Below, piece after piece: positions 42,399-51,014 of a stretch of 64,000 nucleotides of DNA. The position numbers and the translations under genes were made by a program. The DNA is from Saccharopolyspora indica (GTDB taxonomy: Bacteria; Actinomycetota; Actinomycetes; Mycobacteriales; Pseudonocardiaceae), in the NCBI RefSeq assembly GCF_027853965.1, contig NZ_JAQGLB010000028.1, positions 1 through 64,000 on the forward strand, in the 5' to 3' direction. How positions within the stretch are numbered: the stretch's first letter is position 1; each line of letters begins with the position of its first letter. A model generated the notes under the pieces. The model was not told the origin of the DNA. It did no database searches and was given only the letters and a program-made list of their open reading frames with translations.

Positions 42399-44180
42399 CT
42401 ACCCGATGGACCCGACCAGCGGCAGCGTGATCGCGGTCCGGGACAGGTCCAGCGCCAGCCCGGTTCCCGGCTTGGGGCGCAAGGTGAAGTCGTGGTCGCT
42501 GGACAGCACGACGATGCCGAGGCGGTGCCCCGGGGCGAACACGTAGTCGTCCGGCTGCATCGCCACCTCGATCTGGTAGGTCCGCCCCGGCTCGATCGGC
42601 GAAGTCCGGTCGATCGCGTCCCGGTTCTGCGGGTCGGCCCAGCCCCTGGTCACCACCGACACCGAGCCGTCGGGAGCCTGGTCCACCAGCAGCGCGGTCA
42701 CGTTCGCCGCCGGCCGGTCGAAGGCCAGGGCGAGCGATGCGCGCACCGTCCCGCTGACCCGGGCCTGCTCCGCGAGCGGTTCGCCGAAGTAGGCCAGCCG
42801 GTTCGGCGAACTCGGTGCCGCCGCGAGGTCCTCGGCCGTCCGGGTGGCGTCATCGCGCAGCGATTCGACGGCCCGGCGGGAATCGCTCGCCGTCGTCAGC
42901 CCGCCCCGCTCCGAGCCGCCCGGGGTGGGACGCAAGGTCACGTCTTCGGCCTGCGGCGCCGGCCACTCGGCTTCCTCGACCCAGCTGCCGTCCTCGCGCT
43001 GCAGAGTGGCCCGCGGTTCGTCCTCCACCCCGTTGGGCACCTGGTACAGGTAGCGGGTGAACCAGCGGTTCAGCTCCCGCAGCCACTCCTCCTCGCGGAG
43101 TCCGAGCGGGTCGGTGTGCCCGGACTGGTGCCACCAGATCTTGTGCGGCACGTCGCGCTCCCGCAGCGCCTCGTACCACTGGGCGGCCTGCCCGGTCTTC
43201 ACGTTCCAGTCGTTGAGGCCGTGCACGGAGAGCACCGCGGCGCGGACGTCGTCCACATCGTTGAGGTAGTTGCGCTCGTCCCAGAACGGGCTGTAGTCGC
43301 CGGTGATCCGGTCCTGATCTGCCGTGATCTGGTCGAGGACCGCCCGGCACGGTTCGCGGTCGGCGCGGGTGTGCACGAACTTCGCGAGCACGTCGGCGTC
43401 TTCGCCCTGGTAGCCGCCCGGCGCGACGACGGCTCCCGCGCTGCGGTAGTAGTCGTACCAGTTGGAGATCGCGCCGATCGGCACGATCGCCTCCAGCCCG
43501 TCGACCCCGGTGCTGGCCACCGCGTTGGGCAGCGTGCCGTTGTAGGACACGCCGATCATCCCGACCTTGCCGGTCGCCCAGTCCGCCGTCGCGGGCGCAC
43601 CACCGGCGTCGTGGCCGGGAGCTCGCGAGTTCAGCCAGTCGACGACCGACTTCGCACCGATCGTCTCGTTCTCGGCACCGGTGGTCGGGCACCCGGTGGA
43701 CTCCCCGGTGCCCAGGGATTCCCCGTAGACCACGGCATATCCCCGGGACAGCAGGTATTCCTCGTAGGCCCACTGGATGTCGGCGGCCGCCGCCACCCGC
43801 TGGTCGCCGGCCGCGGTGCGCAACGACCGGTGGCCCGGCTGCTCGGGCACGTGCAGCTCGGTGTCGACGTTGTGGTTGGGCACGTCGTTGCCGCCGGAGA
43901 AGTAGGGACTGGCCTGGTAGACGACCGGTACGCGCAGGCCCTGGTCGGTTTCCTTCGGCCGCACCACCTGGACGTGCACCCGGTCGTCCTGCCCGTCCCG
44001 GTCGCTGTCCACCGGCGCGGTCACGAAGAGGTCCTCGCGCACCGCCTGCGCCGGGTCGAACACCGGCTGCGCCTCCCCGTCCTCGAAGACCGGGCCTTGC
44101 GGTGGTTGCGCCACCGCGGGCGACCCGCTCAGCGGTAGAACGCACAACGCAGCCAGCAGACCCATCCGAACGCGCCGCAT
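42399..44180 (-). CDS. secreted S15/CocE-type Xaa-Pro dipeptidyl-peptidase family hydrolase
   Basis: A 593-residue exported serine hydrolase. Signal peptide MRRVRMGLLAALCVLPL, cleavage probably after AVAQ (near 25). The nucleophile is in GMIGVSYNGT (S212), the Asp in HGLNDWNV and the His in HQSGHTDP, a full triad in X-Pro dipeptidyl-peptidase order, followed by the C-terminal jelly-roll domain. It should cleave X-Pro peptides or acyl esters outside the cell. The ATG of MRRVRMG was chosen over one 13 codons upstream because it gives a clean signal peptide. Confidence 0.88.
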   Translation of the reverse strand: MRRVRMGLLAALCVLPLSGSPAVAQPPQGPVFEDGEAQPVFDPAQAVREDLFVTAPVDSDRDGQDDRVHVQVVRPKETDQGLRVPVVYQASPYFSGGNDVPNHNVDTELHVPEQPGHRSLRTAAGDQRVAAAADIQWAYEEYLLSRGYAVVYGESLGTGESTGCPTTGAENETIGAKSVVDWLNSRAPGHDAGGAPATADWATGKVGMIGVSYNGTLPNAVASTGVDGLEAIVPIGAISNWYDYYRSAGAVVAPGGYQGEDADVLAKFVHTRADREPCRAVLDQITADQDRITGDYSPFWDERNYLNDVDDVRAAVLSVHGLNDWNVKTGQAAQWYEALRERDVPHKIWWHQSGHTDPLGLREEEWLRELNRWFTRYLYQVPNGVEDEPRATLQREDGSWVEEAEWPAPQAEDVTLRPTPGGSERGGLTTASDSRRAVESLRDDATRTAEDLAAAPSSPNRLAYFGEPLAEQARVSGTVRASLALAFDRPAANVTALLVDQAPDGSVSVVTRGWADPQNRDAIDRTSPIEPGRTYQIEVAMQPDDYVFAPGHRLGIVVLSSDHDFTLRPKPGTGLALDLSRTAITLPLVGSIG

Positions 44181-44337
44181 GCAGGCTCCCGGAACACCGA
44201 AGGGACAAGACACCAGCACATTTCTTAGCGCGAAATGCCCGGCAGGGCACCTTCCGGGCGGGTTTGCGCCAGAACCTCCCGGTCACGGCCCGGTAGAGTC
44301 GCGGGAGCAAGCCCGCAGCCAGCTGCAAGGAGTGCGC

Positions 44338-44637
44338 ATGTCCATCCCGTCCAGCCTGCTGACCTCGGCCGGATTGATCGGCGGCTTCGCGGTCGCCCGC
44401 GCGACCAAGCACCGGCATTGGGGCGGGGTGGTAGCGGCGGGCGCAGGCCTCGCCGCGATGGAGACCTGCCGCCGACGGACCGGGATCGGACGGGCCCTCG
44501 CGCTGGGCACCACGTATGCGGCAGCCCTGACCGGATCGCATCCGCTGGCCAAGGAAATCGGCGCTTGGCCTGCGGTTTTCACCGTCACCGGCGCGACCGC
44601 GGTCACCGCGCACCTGTTGTCGAAGCGCCGCGGCTGA
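44338..44637 (+). CDS. small hypothetical membrane protein
   Basis: A 99-residue protein with three hydrophobic segments (IPSSLLTSAGLIGGFAVA, GVVAAGAGLAAME, IGAWPAVFTVTGATAVTAH). No family is recognised. ATG with CAAGGAG upstream and TAGAGT at 44294-44299 as a possible -10. Its last 35 bp overlap, on the other strand, the 3' end of the next gene. Without homologs in view, the gene is plausible rather than certain. Confidence 0.65.
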   Translation: MSIPSSLLTSAGLIGGFAVARATKHRHWGGVVAAGAGLAAMETCRRRTGIGRALALGTTYAAALTGSHPLAKEIGAWPAVFTVTGATAVTAHLLSKRRG

Positions 44638-45001
44638 GCACGAGCAGCACCAACGGGATCACGACTACCGCCGCCAGTGCCGCGATCAGCGCCAGGCCTG
44701 TCGCGTGCGGTGGGTGTGCGGCGTGGAAGACCAGGTGCGGCACCGCCCAGACGAGGTTCGCCGTCAGCCCGACCTGAACCAGCGTTCGGTCCAGGCGCAC
44801 GGCTGCCGCGCCGAGAACCACCGCCATGGCGAGGTTCATCGCGCCGAAGTCGCGGAACGAGTGCTCGTTGAACGGCGGGTAGTCGCTCACGGTCGGCACA
44901 TCGTCGTAGAACGACCGCGGGAAGCACCACGTCCAGATACCCGTCGTCACGTGCACGGAAGTCAGGGCGACGAGTCCCGCGCGGAGCCGAGCGCGCACCA
45001 T
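44603..45001 (-). CDS. four-helix hypothetical membrane protein
   Basis: A 132-residue protein with about four transmembrane helices; HVTTGIWTWCFPRSFYDDVP and NEHSFRDFGAMNLAMAVV lie between helices 1 and 2, a pattern seen in uncharacterised actinobacterial membrane proteins. The ATG overlaps the upstream oxidoreductase stop by 1 nt (TGATG), so they are one operon and translation is coupled. The 3' end overlaps the opposite gene by 35 bp. Confidence 0.75.
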   Translation of the reverse strand: MVRARLRAGLVALTSVHVTTGIWTWCFPRSFYDDVPTVSDYPPFNEHSFRDFGAMNLAMAVVLGAAAVRLDRTLVQVGLTANLVWAVPHLVFHAAHPPHATGLALIAALAAVVVIPLVLLVLSRGASTTGAR

Positions 45002-45762
45002 CACGGCCCCCGCTCGGCGAGGAAGTCGCTGAAGGTGACTCGTCCGACCGCTCGGTCCGGGGCGAGGTGACCGCCGCGGCGGTAGCCGGCGACGACCGCA
45101 CCCGGCAACCGGATCGGCAGGACCGGCCGGCGGCGGCCGGTCGCGGCCAGGTAGGCGCGGGCGAGATCGCCGTGGCTGCGGACCTCCGGCCCGCCCATGT
45201 CCGGAACGCGGCCCGCCGGACCACCGGTCGCGAGCTCGGCCAGGCGGGCCGCGACGTCCCGGACGTCGATCGGCTGGAAATTCACGCCCGCGAGGGTCGC
45301 GATCACCGGCGACCGGCGCTGCACCGAGATCGTGCGGGCCACCAGGTCGTGGAACTGGGTGGTCCGCAGGATCGTCCAGGGCAGCCCCGAATCCATCACG
45401 CTTTCTTCGGCTTCGAGCTTCGCCCGGTAGTAGAAGAGCGGCACCCGGTCGACGCCGACGATCGAGATGTAGATCAGGTGCGGTTCGCCGTTGCGCCGCG
45501 CCGCGCCGATCAACCGTTCCGTCGCGGCGACGTCCTTGCTGCTCAGCGTCGTCGCGCAGTGCACGATCACGTCGACACCCGACGTCGCCGCGTCGATGCC
45601 CTCGCCGGTTCGCAGGTCCCCGGTCGCCCATTCGCGGTCGGCACCGGTCGAGCCGGGACGGCGGCTGAGCACCCGCACGTCCTGCCCGGCATCGAGCAGC
45701 CGGCGCACGACGACGCTGCCCAGCGTGCCCGTCCCACCAGTCACCAAGATCGGATTCCGCAC
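45001..45762 (-). CDS. NAD(P)-binding atypical SDR
   Basis: A 253-residue NmrA/atypical SDR protein. The nucleotide-binding VTGGTGTLGS (7-16) is followed by VLSRRPG, an Arg pair suggesting NADP. YISIVGVD and YYRAKLEAE hold the Tyr and Lys seen in the active-site position of divisome-like atypical SDRs; PWTILRTTQFHDL is characteristic. The GTG start has GGACGG upstream. Function unknown, likely reducing or sensing redox state. Coupled with the membrane protein gene. Confidence 0.82.
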   Translation of the reverse strand: MRNPILVTGGTGTLGSVVVRRLLDAGQDVRVLSRRPGSTGADREWATGDLRTGEGIDAATSGVDVIVHCATTLSSKDVAATERLIGAARRNGEPHLIYISIVGVDRVPLFYYRAKLEAEESVMDSGLPWTILRTTQFHDLVARTISVQRRSPVIATLAGVNFQPIDVRDVAARLAELATGGPAGRVPDMGGPEVRSHGDLARAYLAATGRRRPVLPIRLPGAVVAGYRRGGHLAPDRAVGRVTFSDFLAERGP

Positions 45763-45814
45763 TCGTCCGTCCTTCCCGTCGGTTCGGATGAGACGGGTCG
45801 GCGGCGTGGAACGT

Positions 45815-45855
45815 GACATCCGCGGATGTCGTGCCGGACGACACCCGCGGATGTC
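45815..45855. terminator. long inverted repeat made of two near-identical 16-bp palindromes
   Basis: 18-bp arms (45815-45832 with 45838-45855), one mismatch, 5-nt loop. Each arm contains a GACATCCGCGGATGTC-like palindrome (one perfect, one with one change). It lies just past the methyltransferase gene and 53 bp before the SDR start, so it is either a terminator or a double operator of the SDR operon. Confidence 0.6.
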
Positions 45856-45858
45856 CGG

Positions 45859-46986
45859 TCAGTTCTCCAGCCGTGCGAGCCGCCACAGGGAGATGGTCTC
45901 TCCTGCGCGCGCGGCGTGGAACGGATCGCCGGGAGCTGCCGCCTTCGGGTGGCGAGCCGCGGTGTCCGATCTGGCGAGGACGCGGAGCCCCGCTCCGCGA
46001 ACCGCGTTCAGCAGGTCCGCCCGGGTGCGCAGGCCGAGGCGTTCAGCCAGATCGGAGAGGATCAGCCATCCTTCACCGCCTGGTCCCAGGTGATCGGCCA
46101 GCCCGTCGAGGAAGCCCAGCAGCATCCGGTTCCCCGGGTCGTAGACCGCGTGGTCGAGCGACGAATGCGGCTCGGCAGGGATCCACGGCGGGTTGCACAC
46201 GATCAGCTGCGCACGTCCCGGCGGGAAGAGGTCCGTCCGGATGGCTTCGACCTGGCCGGTGAGTCCGAGTCGGCGTGCGTTGTCCTCCGCACAACGGATC
46301 GCCCGCGCGGAGCTGTCCGTGCCCACCACCCGCGGTACGCCGCGGCGGGCGAGAACGGCTGCCAGCACGCCGGTTCCGGTACCGATGTCGAATGCGGTCC
46401 CGGTCGGCGGCAGCGGAGCGTCCGCGACCAGGTCGACGTACTCGTTCCGAGTCGGGGCGAACACTCCGTAGTGCGGGTGGATGCGCGTGCCGAGGGCCGG
46501 TACCAGGACGCCTCTCTTCCGCCATTCCCGCGCGCTGAACACACCGAGCAGCTCGCGCAGCGGAACGACGTACGGTTCGTCGGCTGTTCCGTAGACGTCT
46601 CGGCAAGCAGCGCCGATGTCTGGTGCGCGACGCAGCGCCAGCACGTGGCCGGGCTCGACTCTCACCAGGAGGAGCGACAACGCTCGTGCCCTGCGCGATT
46701 GCTCCTGCCGGTGGCGGGTGAACGCTTCGGCGGCCGAGGACGTGCGCTTCGGCGGCCGACGCAGTCTGCGGGAGAGCGCGGCGAGCAGTTGGCGGGCCTG
46801 GTGGAAGTCTCCTCGCCACAGCAAACCGGTTCCCCGGGATACCAATTCGCACGCCCGGCGGGCCGACATCCGGTCGTCGGCGTCGACGTGCCGGGCCGGC
46901 GGTTCCGCGCCGTTCGCCGAGAGCCACCGGCCGGTTCCGGGCATGATCTGCTGCGCGCAGGCAGCATCGTTTTCTGGAAGGTGCAC
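45859..46986 (-). CDS. class I SAM-dependent methyltransferase, HemK/RsmC-like
   Basis: A 375-residue protein. About 170 N-terminal residues, Arg-rich and helical, precede a Rossmann methyltransferase: FDIGTGTGVLAAVLA is the SAM loop, GTDSSARAIRCAEDN motif II, and VCNPPWIP the NPPY-type motif of amide- or base-methylating enzymes. The target is unknown; rRNA or protein Gln are the likeliest. GTG start preceded by CAGGAG. Confidence 0.83.
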   Translation of the reverse strand: MHLPENDAACAQQIMPGTGRWLSANGAEPPARHVDADDRMSARRACELVSRGTGLLWRGDFHQARQLLAALSRRLRRPPKRTSSAAEAFTRHRQEQSRRARALSLLLVRVEPGHVLALRRAPDIGAACRDVYGTADEPYVVPLRELLGVFSAREWRKRGVLVPALGTRIHPHYGVFAPTRNEYVDLVADAPLPPTGTAFDIGTGTGVLAAVLARRGVPRVVGTDSSARAIRCAEDNARRLGLTGQVEAIRTDLFPPGRAQLIVCNPPWIPAEPHSSLDHAVYDPGNRMLLGFLDGLADHLGPGGEGWLILSDLAERLGLRTRADLLNAVRGAGLRVLARSDTAARHPKAAAPGDPFHAARAGETISLWRLARLEN

Positions 46987-47014
46987 GAACCGCTCCTGCT
47001 GATGCGGTGAGATG

Positions 47015-47044
47015 CGGCTCGGTCGCGAATCGCGCTTCGAGCCG
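47015..47044. terminator. hairpin between methyltransferase and MFS genes
   Basis: 7-bp stem CGGCTCG/CGAGCCG (47015-47021 with 47038-47044) enclosing CGCG-AAT-CGCG. It could end the MFS transcript, 170 nt past its stop, or regulate the methyltransferase. Confidence 0.4.
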
Positions 47045-47212
47045 TACGAAGAGGAAGGTGGGCGCTCAGGTCCCGACCCGTCGAGAGGCCGGGCGAGGTC
47101 CGGAGCTAGCCGACCACAGCAGCATGAGCAGGTGTCGTCACGTCGTGAAGGCTAGTGCACCTGCGGCGCGCCGGGAACGGGAACCAGGCACGCCGCAGGA
47201 CTCCGCGCGCAG

Positions 47213-48394
47213 CTACACCGTCGCTTCGACCGGTTGGACGGCACTGTCGACCCGTGCTGCGCGACGACGCACCAGGTCGGGGAGCAGCGTCAGGACTCCG
47301 ATCACCGCGAGCGCTGCACCCAGCCACAACGGGGCGGTCAGGCCGAAGTGGCCGATGGCCACTCCCCCGCCCCAGGACCCGATCATCACGCCGATGGTGA
47401 TGAACGACGAGTGCACCGTGTTCACCAGCGGCCGCGCATTGGCGGTGCGGTGCACGCGGGTGATCATCGCCGGGTTCATCGTCACCCCGACCAGGCCGAT
47501 GCCCAGCATGAACACCACCGCGGGAACGCTGAGGTGCGCCAGAATCGCGAATCCGGCCAGGAAGCCCGCGTTGAGCACCAGTCCGGTGAACATGACCGCG
47601 ACCGGATTCCGGTCGGCCAACCGGCCGACGACGGTGTTCCCGATGACCGTCGCGGCACCGTAGGCGACGAGCAGCAGCGGGACGGTCCCGGTCTGGAAAC
47701 CGCTCACCTCGGTGAGGATCGGGTTGAAGTAGCTGAACGCCGAGAACGTGGCACCGATGATGAGCATGCTGGTGAGCAGGACCAACCACAGCTTCGGCTT
47801 GCGGAAGGCTCCCAGTTCCCGGCGGAAGTTCCCCGCTCCGCTCGCGATGTCCAGTTTGGGCACACCTGCGAGGGTGCACAGCGCGGCGACGACGGCCAGC
47901 GCCGAGATCGTCCAGAAGGCCGCGCGCCAACCGAACCGCTCACCGACCAGTGTGGACAGCGGCATGCCGAGCAGAGTGCCCAGCATCAGTCCGTTCATCA
48001 CCACCGCGATGGCCCGGCCGCGCACCTCCGGGCGGGTCAGCTGCGCGCACAGCGACAGCGCGACCCCGAAGAACGCCTGCGACGCCACACCGGTGATGAC
48101 GCGGGCCACCACCATCACGCCGTAGCCCACCGCGGTGGCCGCCAGCACGTTGCCGGCGAGGAAGATCGCGAAGAGGGACAGCAGCGCCGTTCTCGGCCGG
48201 ATCCGCAGCAGGACGACGTTGAGGAGCGGCCCGCCGAAGGCCATCGCCGCGGCGAAGGCGGTGATCAGGTACCCGATCTGCGGAATGGTGGCACCGAGCC
48301 CGGTGGCCATCTGCGGCATCAACCCGGCCACCACGAACTCGCTGGTCACCATGGCGAAGATGCCCAGGGCGAGGATGTAGACCGCGCGAGGCAT
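47213..48394 (-). CDS. MFS transporter, Cmr/AraJ-type efflux
   Basis: A 393-residue 12-TM major facilitator protein starting MPRAVYILALGIFAMVTSEF, typical of the Cml/CmlR chloramphenicol and sugar efflux group. RPRTALLSLFAIFLAGN holds motif A, and RVITGVASQAFFGVALSL is helix 4-5. Likely a drug or metabolite exporter. ATG with AAGGAGAG. A co-oriented TetR gene begins 70 bp upstream and likely controls it. Confidence 0.87.
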   Translation of the reverse strand: MPRAVYILALGIFAMVTSEFVVAGLMPQMATGLGATIPQIGYLITAFAAAMAFGGPLLNVVLLRIRPRTALLSLFAIFLAGNVLAATAVGYGVMVVARVITGVASQAFFGVALSLCAQLTRPEVRGRAIAVVMNGLMLGTLLGMPLSTLVGERFGWRAAFWTISALAVVAALCTLAGVPKLDIASGAGNFRRELGAFRKPKLWLVLLTSMLIIGATFSAFSYFNPILTEVSGFQTGTVPLLLVAYGAATVIGNTVVGRLADRNPVAVMFTGLVLNAGFLAGFAILAHLSVPAVVFMLGIGLVGVTMNPAMITRVHRTANARPLVNTVHSSFITIGVMIGSWGGGVAIGHFGLTAPLWLGAALAVIGVLTLLPDLVRRRAARVDSAVQPVEATV

Positions 48395-48403
48395 TGCTCT
48401 CCT

Positions 48404-48432
48404 TGTTTTAGATAGATCAGTACAAAATTGAT
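48404..48432 (-). promoter_or_regulatory. A/T-rich promoter-operator zone of the MFS gene
   Basis: A strikingly A/T-rich 29 bp directly before the Shine-Dalgarno, holding a loose TTTT...AAAA inverted repeat around GATC. It is the likely promoter and regulator site; exact boxes are not clear. Confidence 0.4.
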
Positions 48433-48464
48433 GCGGAGTTCAGCCACCGCCGACCCGCATCAAC

Positions 48465-49061
48465 TCAGCAGGTCAGGGCGTCCACTGCCGTTTCCGCGAT
48501 GGAGGCCAGGGCGGCCTGGCCAGCACCCGCCTGGCTGGCGATCCGCATTCCGCCGATCACGGCGTTGACGAACGCGGCGAGCGCGGCCGCATCGCGCGTG
48601 GACGTGATGCTGCCGCTGCGCTGCCCGGACTCGATCACCATCCGGAGCGCGTTCAGGCGGCGCTCCCCGTCACGATCCAGGACCTGGGCCGCTTCCGCAT
48701 CCCGCCCGGCGAGCTCCACGACCGTGTTCACCGTCAGGCAGCCGGGGCTGCGCCCGTCCCGCCGATTCTCCAGCTCCGACTCGACGACCACCCCGAGCAG
48801 CGCGCGAATCCGCTCCAGCTCGGAATGCCCGGCATCGTCCAGGATCTCCAGCTGCCTCGCCGTCGTGGTGTCGATGTAGCGGACGAGCGCTCGCATGAAC
48901 AGGTCGTGCTTGCTGCTGAAGGTGTTGTAGATGCTGCTGCGTCCGAGGCCGGTCGCCTCGCACAGATCTTGCGTCGACGTCGCCTCGTAGCCGTTCGCCC
49001 AGAAAGTCCGCATCGCGGCTTCCAGCGCACGGTCCTCGTCGAACAGCCTCGGTCGCGCCAC
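48465..49061 (-). CDS. TetR-family repressor
   Basis: A 198-residue TetR protein. HTH at about 10-55 (ATSTQDLCEATGLGRSSIYNTF); the ligand domain contains RSPGCLTVNTVVEL, an AcrR/NemR-like signature with a Cys. It adjoins the MFS gene and is divergent from the leader-ORF/epimerase unit, and thus could control both. The GTG is preceded by a leaderless promoter with an inverted repeat in the spacer. Confidence 0.9.
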   Translation of the reverse strand: MARPRLFDEDRALEAAMRTFWANGYEATSTQDLCEATGLGRSSIYNTFSSKHDLFMRALVRYIDTTTARQLEILDDAGHSELERIRALLGVVVESELENRRDGRSPGCLTVNTVVELAGRDAEAAQVLDRDGERRLNALRMVIESGQRSGSITSTRDAAALAAFVNAVIGGMRIASQAGAGQAALASIAETAVDALTC

Positions 49062-49067
49062 GCGACG

Positions 49068-49098
49068 ACCGTAACAGGTTCTGAAATGAACTGTCCAA
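49068..49098 (-). promoter_or_regulatory. TetR autoregulated promoter
   Basis: On the minus strand TTGGAC (49093-49098), 19-nt spacer, TACGGT (49068-49073), 6 nt, GTG. The spacer contains GTTC-N6-GAAC (49078-49091), within a longer AACAGGTTC/GAACTGT repeat, a likely operator. Confidence 0.6.
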
Positions 49099-49167
49099 TA
49101 ACCCGTCTGTCACATCCCCGAGCCCCCGCTCGTCCTCCCAGCGACCGAGACCGAAGGGAAGGACCCG

Positions 49168-49260
49168 ATGACAACGCGTGCGCAACTCCCGCGGAACGCC
49201 GTCACCTCGACGGCGACCGGTTTCCAGCGGTGTTCGATCCACCAGGAGGCCCGGCGATGA
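49168..49260 (+). CDS. 30-residue leader ORF coupled to the epimerase gene
   Basis: A small frame with a strong GAAGGGAAGGA Shine-Dalgarno, ATG, 30 codons (MTTRAQLPRNAVTSTATG at the start, CSIHQEARR at the end) and a TGA that overlaps the ATG of the epimerase gene (ATGA). The AGGAGG of the epimerase lies within it. Spacing and coupling support translation. The peptide is basic and has no known family; it may act as a leader rather than a functional protein. Confidence 0.55.
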   Translation: MTTRAQLPRNAVTSTATGFQRCSIHQEARR

Positions 49261-50183
49261 GGATCGTGCTCGCCGGGGCGACCGGGACGGTCAGCTCCGA
49301 ACTGGTGCCCCAGCTGCTCGCCGCAGGTCACGACGTCGTCGGACTCACCAGGACGGCTTCCGGAGCGCAGCGGCTCCGCGCCGCCGGGGTCACCCCCGTG
49401 GTCACCGACGTGCTGGCCGCCGACGCCCTCCTCGCCGCGCTCGACGGGCATTCCGGGGACGCGGTGATCCACCAGGCCACCGCCATCGCCCGGACGCCCG
49501 CGTTCCACCGAGACCTGCACCCCACCGATGCGCTGCGCGACGTCGGCACCCGGAACCTGCTGCGCGCCGCGAAGCAGCTCGGCGCGCGCAGGTTCATCAC
49601 GCAGTCGTTCTTCCTCGGCTACGGATGGCGCGACCACGGTCCTGGGCTCCTCACCGAAGAGCACCCGTACGCCGAGCCGGAGCGCGGCCCCTTCGGGCAC
49701 CACCTGAGGTCGCTGCGGTCCAATGAGGACCAGGTGCTCGGGTCTCCGGACCTGGAAGGGATCGCCCTGCGCTACGGCCTGTTCTACGGACCCGAGCCGG
49801 CCACCCGGAAGATGCTGGACCTGGCCAGGAAGAGGCAGCTCCCCATTCCCCGCCCGGCCGCGACCCTGCACCCGATCCACATCGCCGACGCCGCCTCCGC
49901 CACGGTCGCCGCCCTCGAGCGCGGCCGGGCCGGCCAGGCGTACAACATCGTCGACGACGAGCCGGTGGACATGGGCGACTACCTCGCCGCGCTCGCCGAG
50001 ACCGCAGGGGCACCGCCGCCGCGCCGCGTCCCCGGCTGGCTGCTCCGGGTCACGCCCTACCTGCACTCCCTGCTGGTCGGAACCCGCATCGGCCTCGACA
50101 ACAGCAAGGCCAAGCGCGAGCTGGCCTGGACTCCGGAGTACCCGACCTACCGGGACGGCCTTCCGTCGACAGTGGACCGCTGA
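49257..50183 (+). CDS. NAD-dependent epimerase/dehydratase family protein
   Basis: A 308-residue extended or atypical SDR. NAD(P) motif LAGATGTVSSEL (5-16); the catalytic Tyr of YxxxK is not clear (FFLGYGWRDH in place), while HPIHIADAASATVAAL and AYNIVDDEPVDM are the substrate-domain motifs. It resembles proteins annotated as nucleoside-diphosphate-sugar epimerases of unknown activity. ATG with AGGAGG, and coupled to the upstream leader ORF. Ends at a terminator. Confidence 0.83.
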   Translation: MRIVLAGATGTVSSELVPQLLAAGHDVVGLTRTASGAQRLRAAGVTPVVTDVLAADALLAALDGHSGDAVIHQATAIARTPAFHRDLHPTDALRDVGTRNLLRAAKQLGARRFITQSFFLGYGWRDHGPGLLTEEHPYAEPERGPFGHHLRSLRSNEDQVLGSPDLEGIALRYGLFYGPEPATRKMLDLARKRQLPIPRPAATLHPIHIADAASATVAALERGRAGQAYNIVDDEPVDMGDYLAALAETAGAPPPRRVPGWLLRVTPYLHSLLVGTRIGLDNSKAKRELAWTPEYPTYRDGLPSTVDR

Positions 50184-50190
50184 AACACCT

Positions 50191-50226
50191 CTCCCGGATT
50201 CGGAACCACTCGCCCGAATCCGGGAG
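50191..50226 (+). terminator. epimerase terminator
   Basis: Perfect 13-bp stem (50191-50203 with 50214-50226), 10-nt loop, 8 bp after the stop codon. Confidence 0.83.
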
Positions 50227-50311
50227 GAGCGCGCGGAAAACGACGTGCGCCGGGCACCGACATCGCGCTACGGTCTGCACACCGCCGACCACAGCCCCCG
50301 CGGAGCACGCC

Positions 50312-50725
50312 ATGCCCGAACACCTCGCCGAGATCCGAATCGGCATCTACGCGACCCCGGACGATGCCTCCAGGATCACCGAAGAATGCGGCGCGGTGCT
50401 GCGCGAGAGCGCTGTGGTGCACGAGCTTTCGCTCGTCGGACCTGAGCGGACGCCAGCAGGCGGGCACATGCCGCTCACCGAGGTCTACGACGAGCTGCCC
50501 GAGCAGTGGCGGCTCCAGCACCCGGCCACCGATCCGGGCTCGCGGCGCATCCACGAGATCCGCATCGGCCTGGTGACCGCCCACCCGGAGACAGCCCCGA
50601 TCCGCGACGCGCTCACCCGCGTCATCTGCCCGGACCCCGAGCACACGAGCCCTTGCCCGATTCCCTGGTCAGCCAGCTCCGAGGCAGCCGGGAACCAGCG
50701 GTACGGGCACCTGCTCCGGAGCTGA
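50312..50725 (+). CDS. hypothetical protein
   Basis: A 137-residue protein without membrane segments. The motif EIRIG occurs twice (EIRIGIYATPDDA near residue 7, EIRIGLVTAHPE near 82), suggesting an internal repeat of a small alpha/beta unit. No family or function was recognised. ATG preceded by GGAG. The 290 bp after it hold no gene. Confidence 0.6.
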   Translation: MPEHLAEIRIGIYATPDDASRITEECGAVLRESAVVHELSLVGPERTPAGGHMPLTEVYDELPEQWRLQHPATDPGSRRIHEIRIGLVTAHPETAPIRDALTRVICPDPEHTSPCPIPWSASSEAAGNQRYGHLLRS

Positions 50726-50966
50726 CCGACCAGCGACTCACCACCGGTGGCACTGGCTCGCGCTCCGGAGCCCCTGGCCAGAACCGGCGCGGACGCCCGC
50801 AGGTCGCGGCTCCGCTGCTCTGTGGACTCGCAGTGCACATGTGTGCAGGAACACGAACGCACCGAGCTCTGCGAGATCAGTTGGCAGCACTGAGATTCCG
50901 CGGGTGCGACGGCGTGCGCGCGCCGGACGCGACCCGGTGCCGTCCGAGGCGCTGCGAGCAGGTCAT

Positions 50967-50972
50967 TAGGCT
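50967..50972 (+). promoter_or_regulatory. -10 element of the aminotransferase promoter
   Basis: TAGGCT, 6 nt, then a GTG at 50979. The main start is more likely the downstream GTG with GAAGGGA, which gives a 36-nt leader; a leaderless form 12 residues longer is possible. Confidence 0.45.
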
Positions 50973-51014
50973 GTGCAGGTGGCCCGTTCCACCATTCACG
51001 GCGAAGGGACTCCG

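Noticed and set aside
46987..47212. A gene between the methyltransferase and the MFS transporter
   Set aside because: Only short open extensions with no ribosome site; the stretch holds a hairpin but nothing coding.
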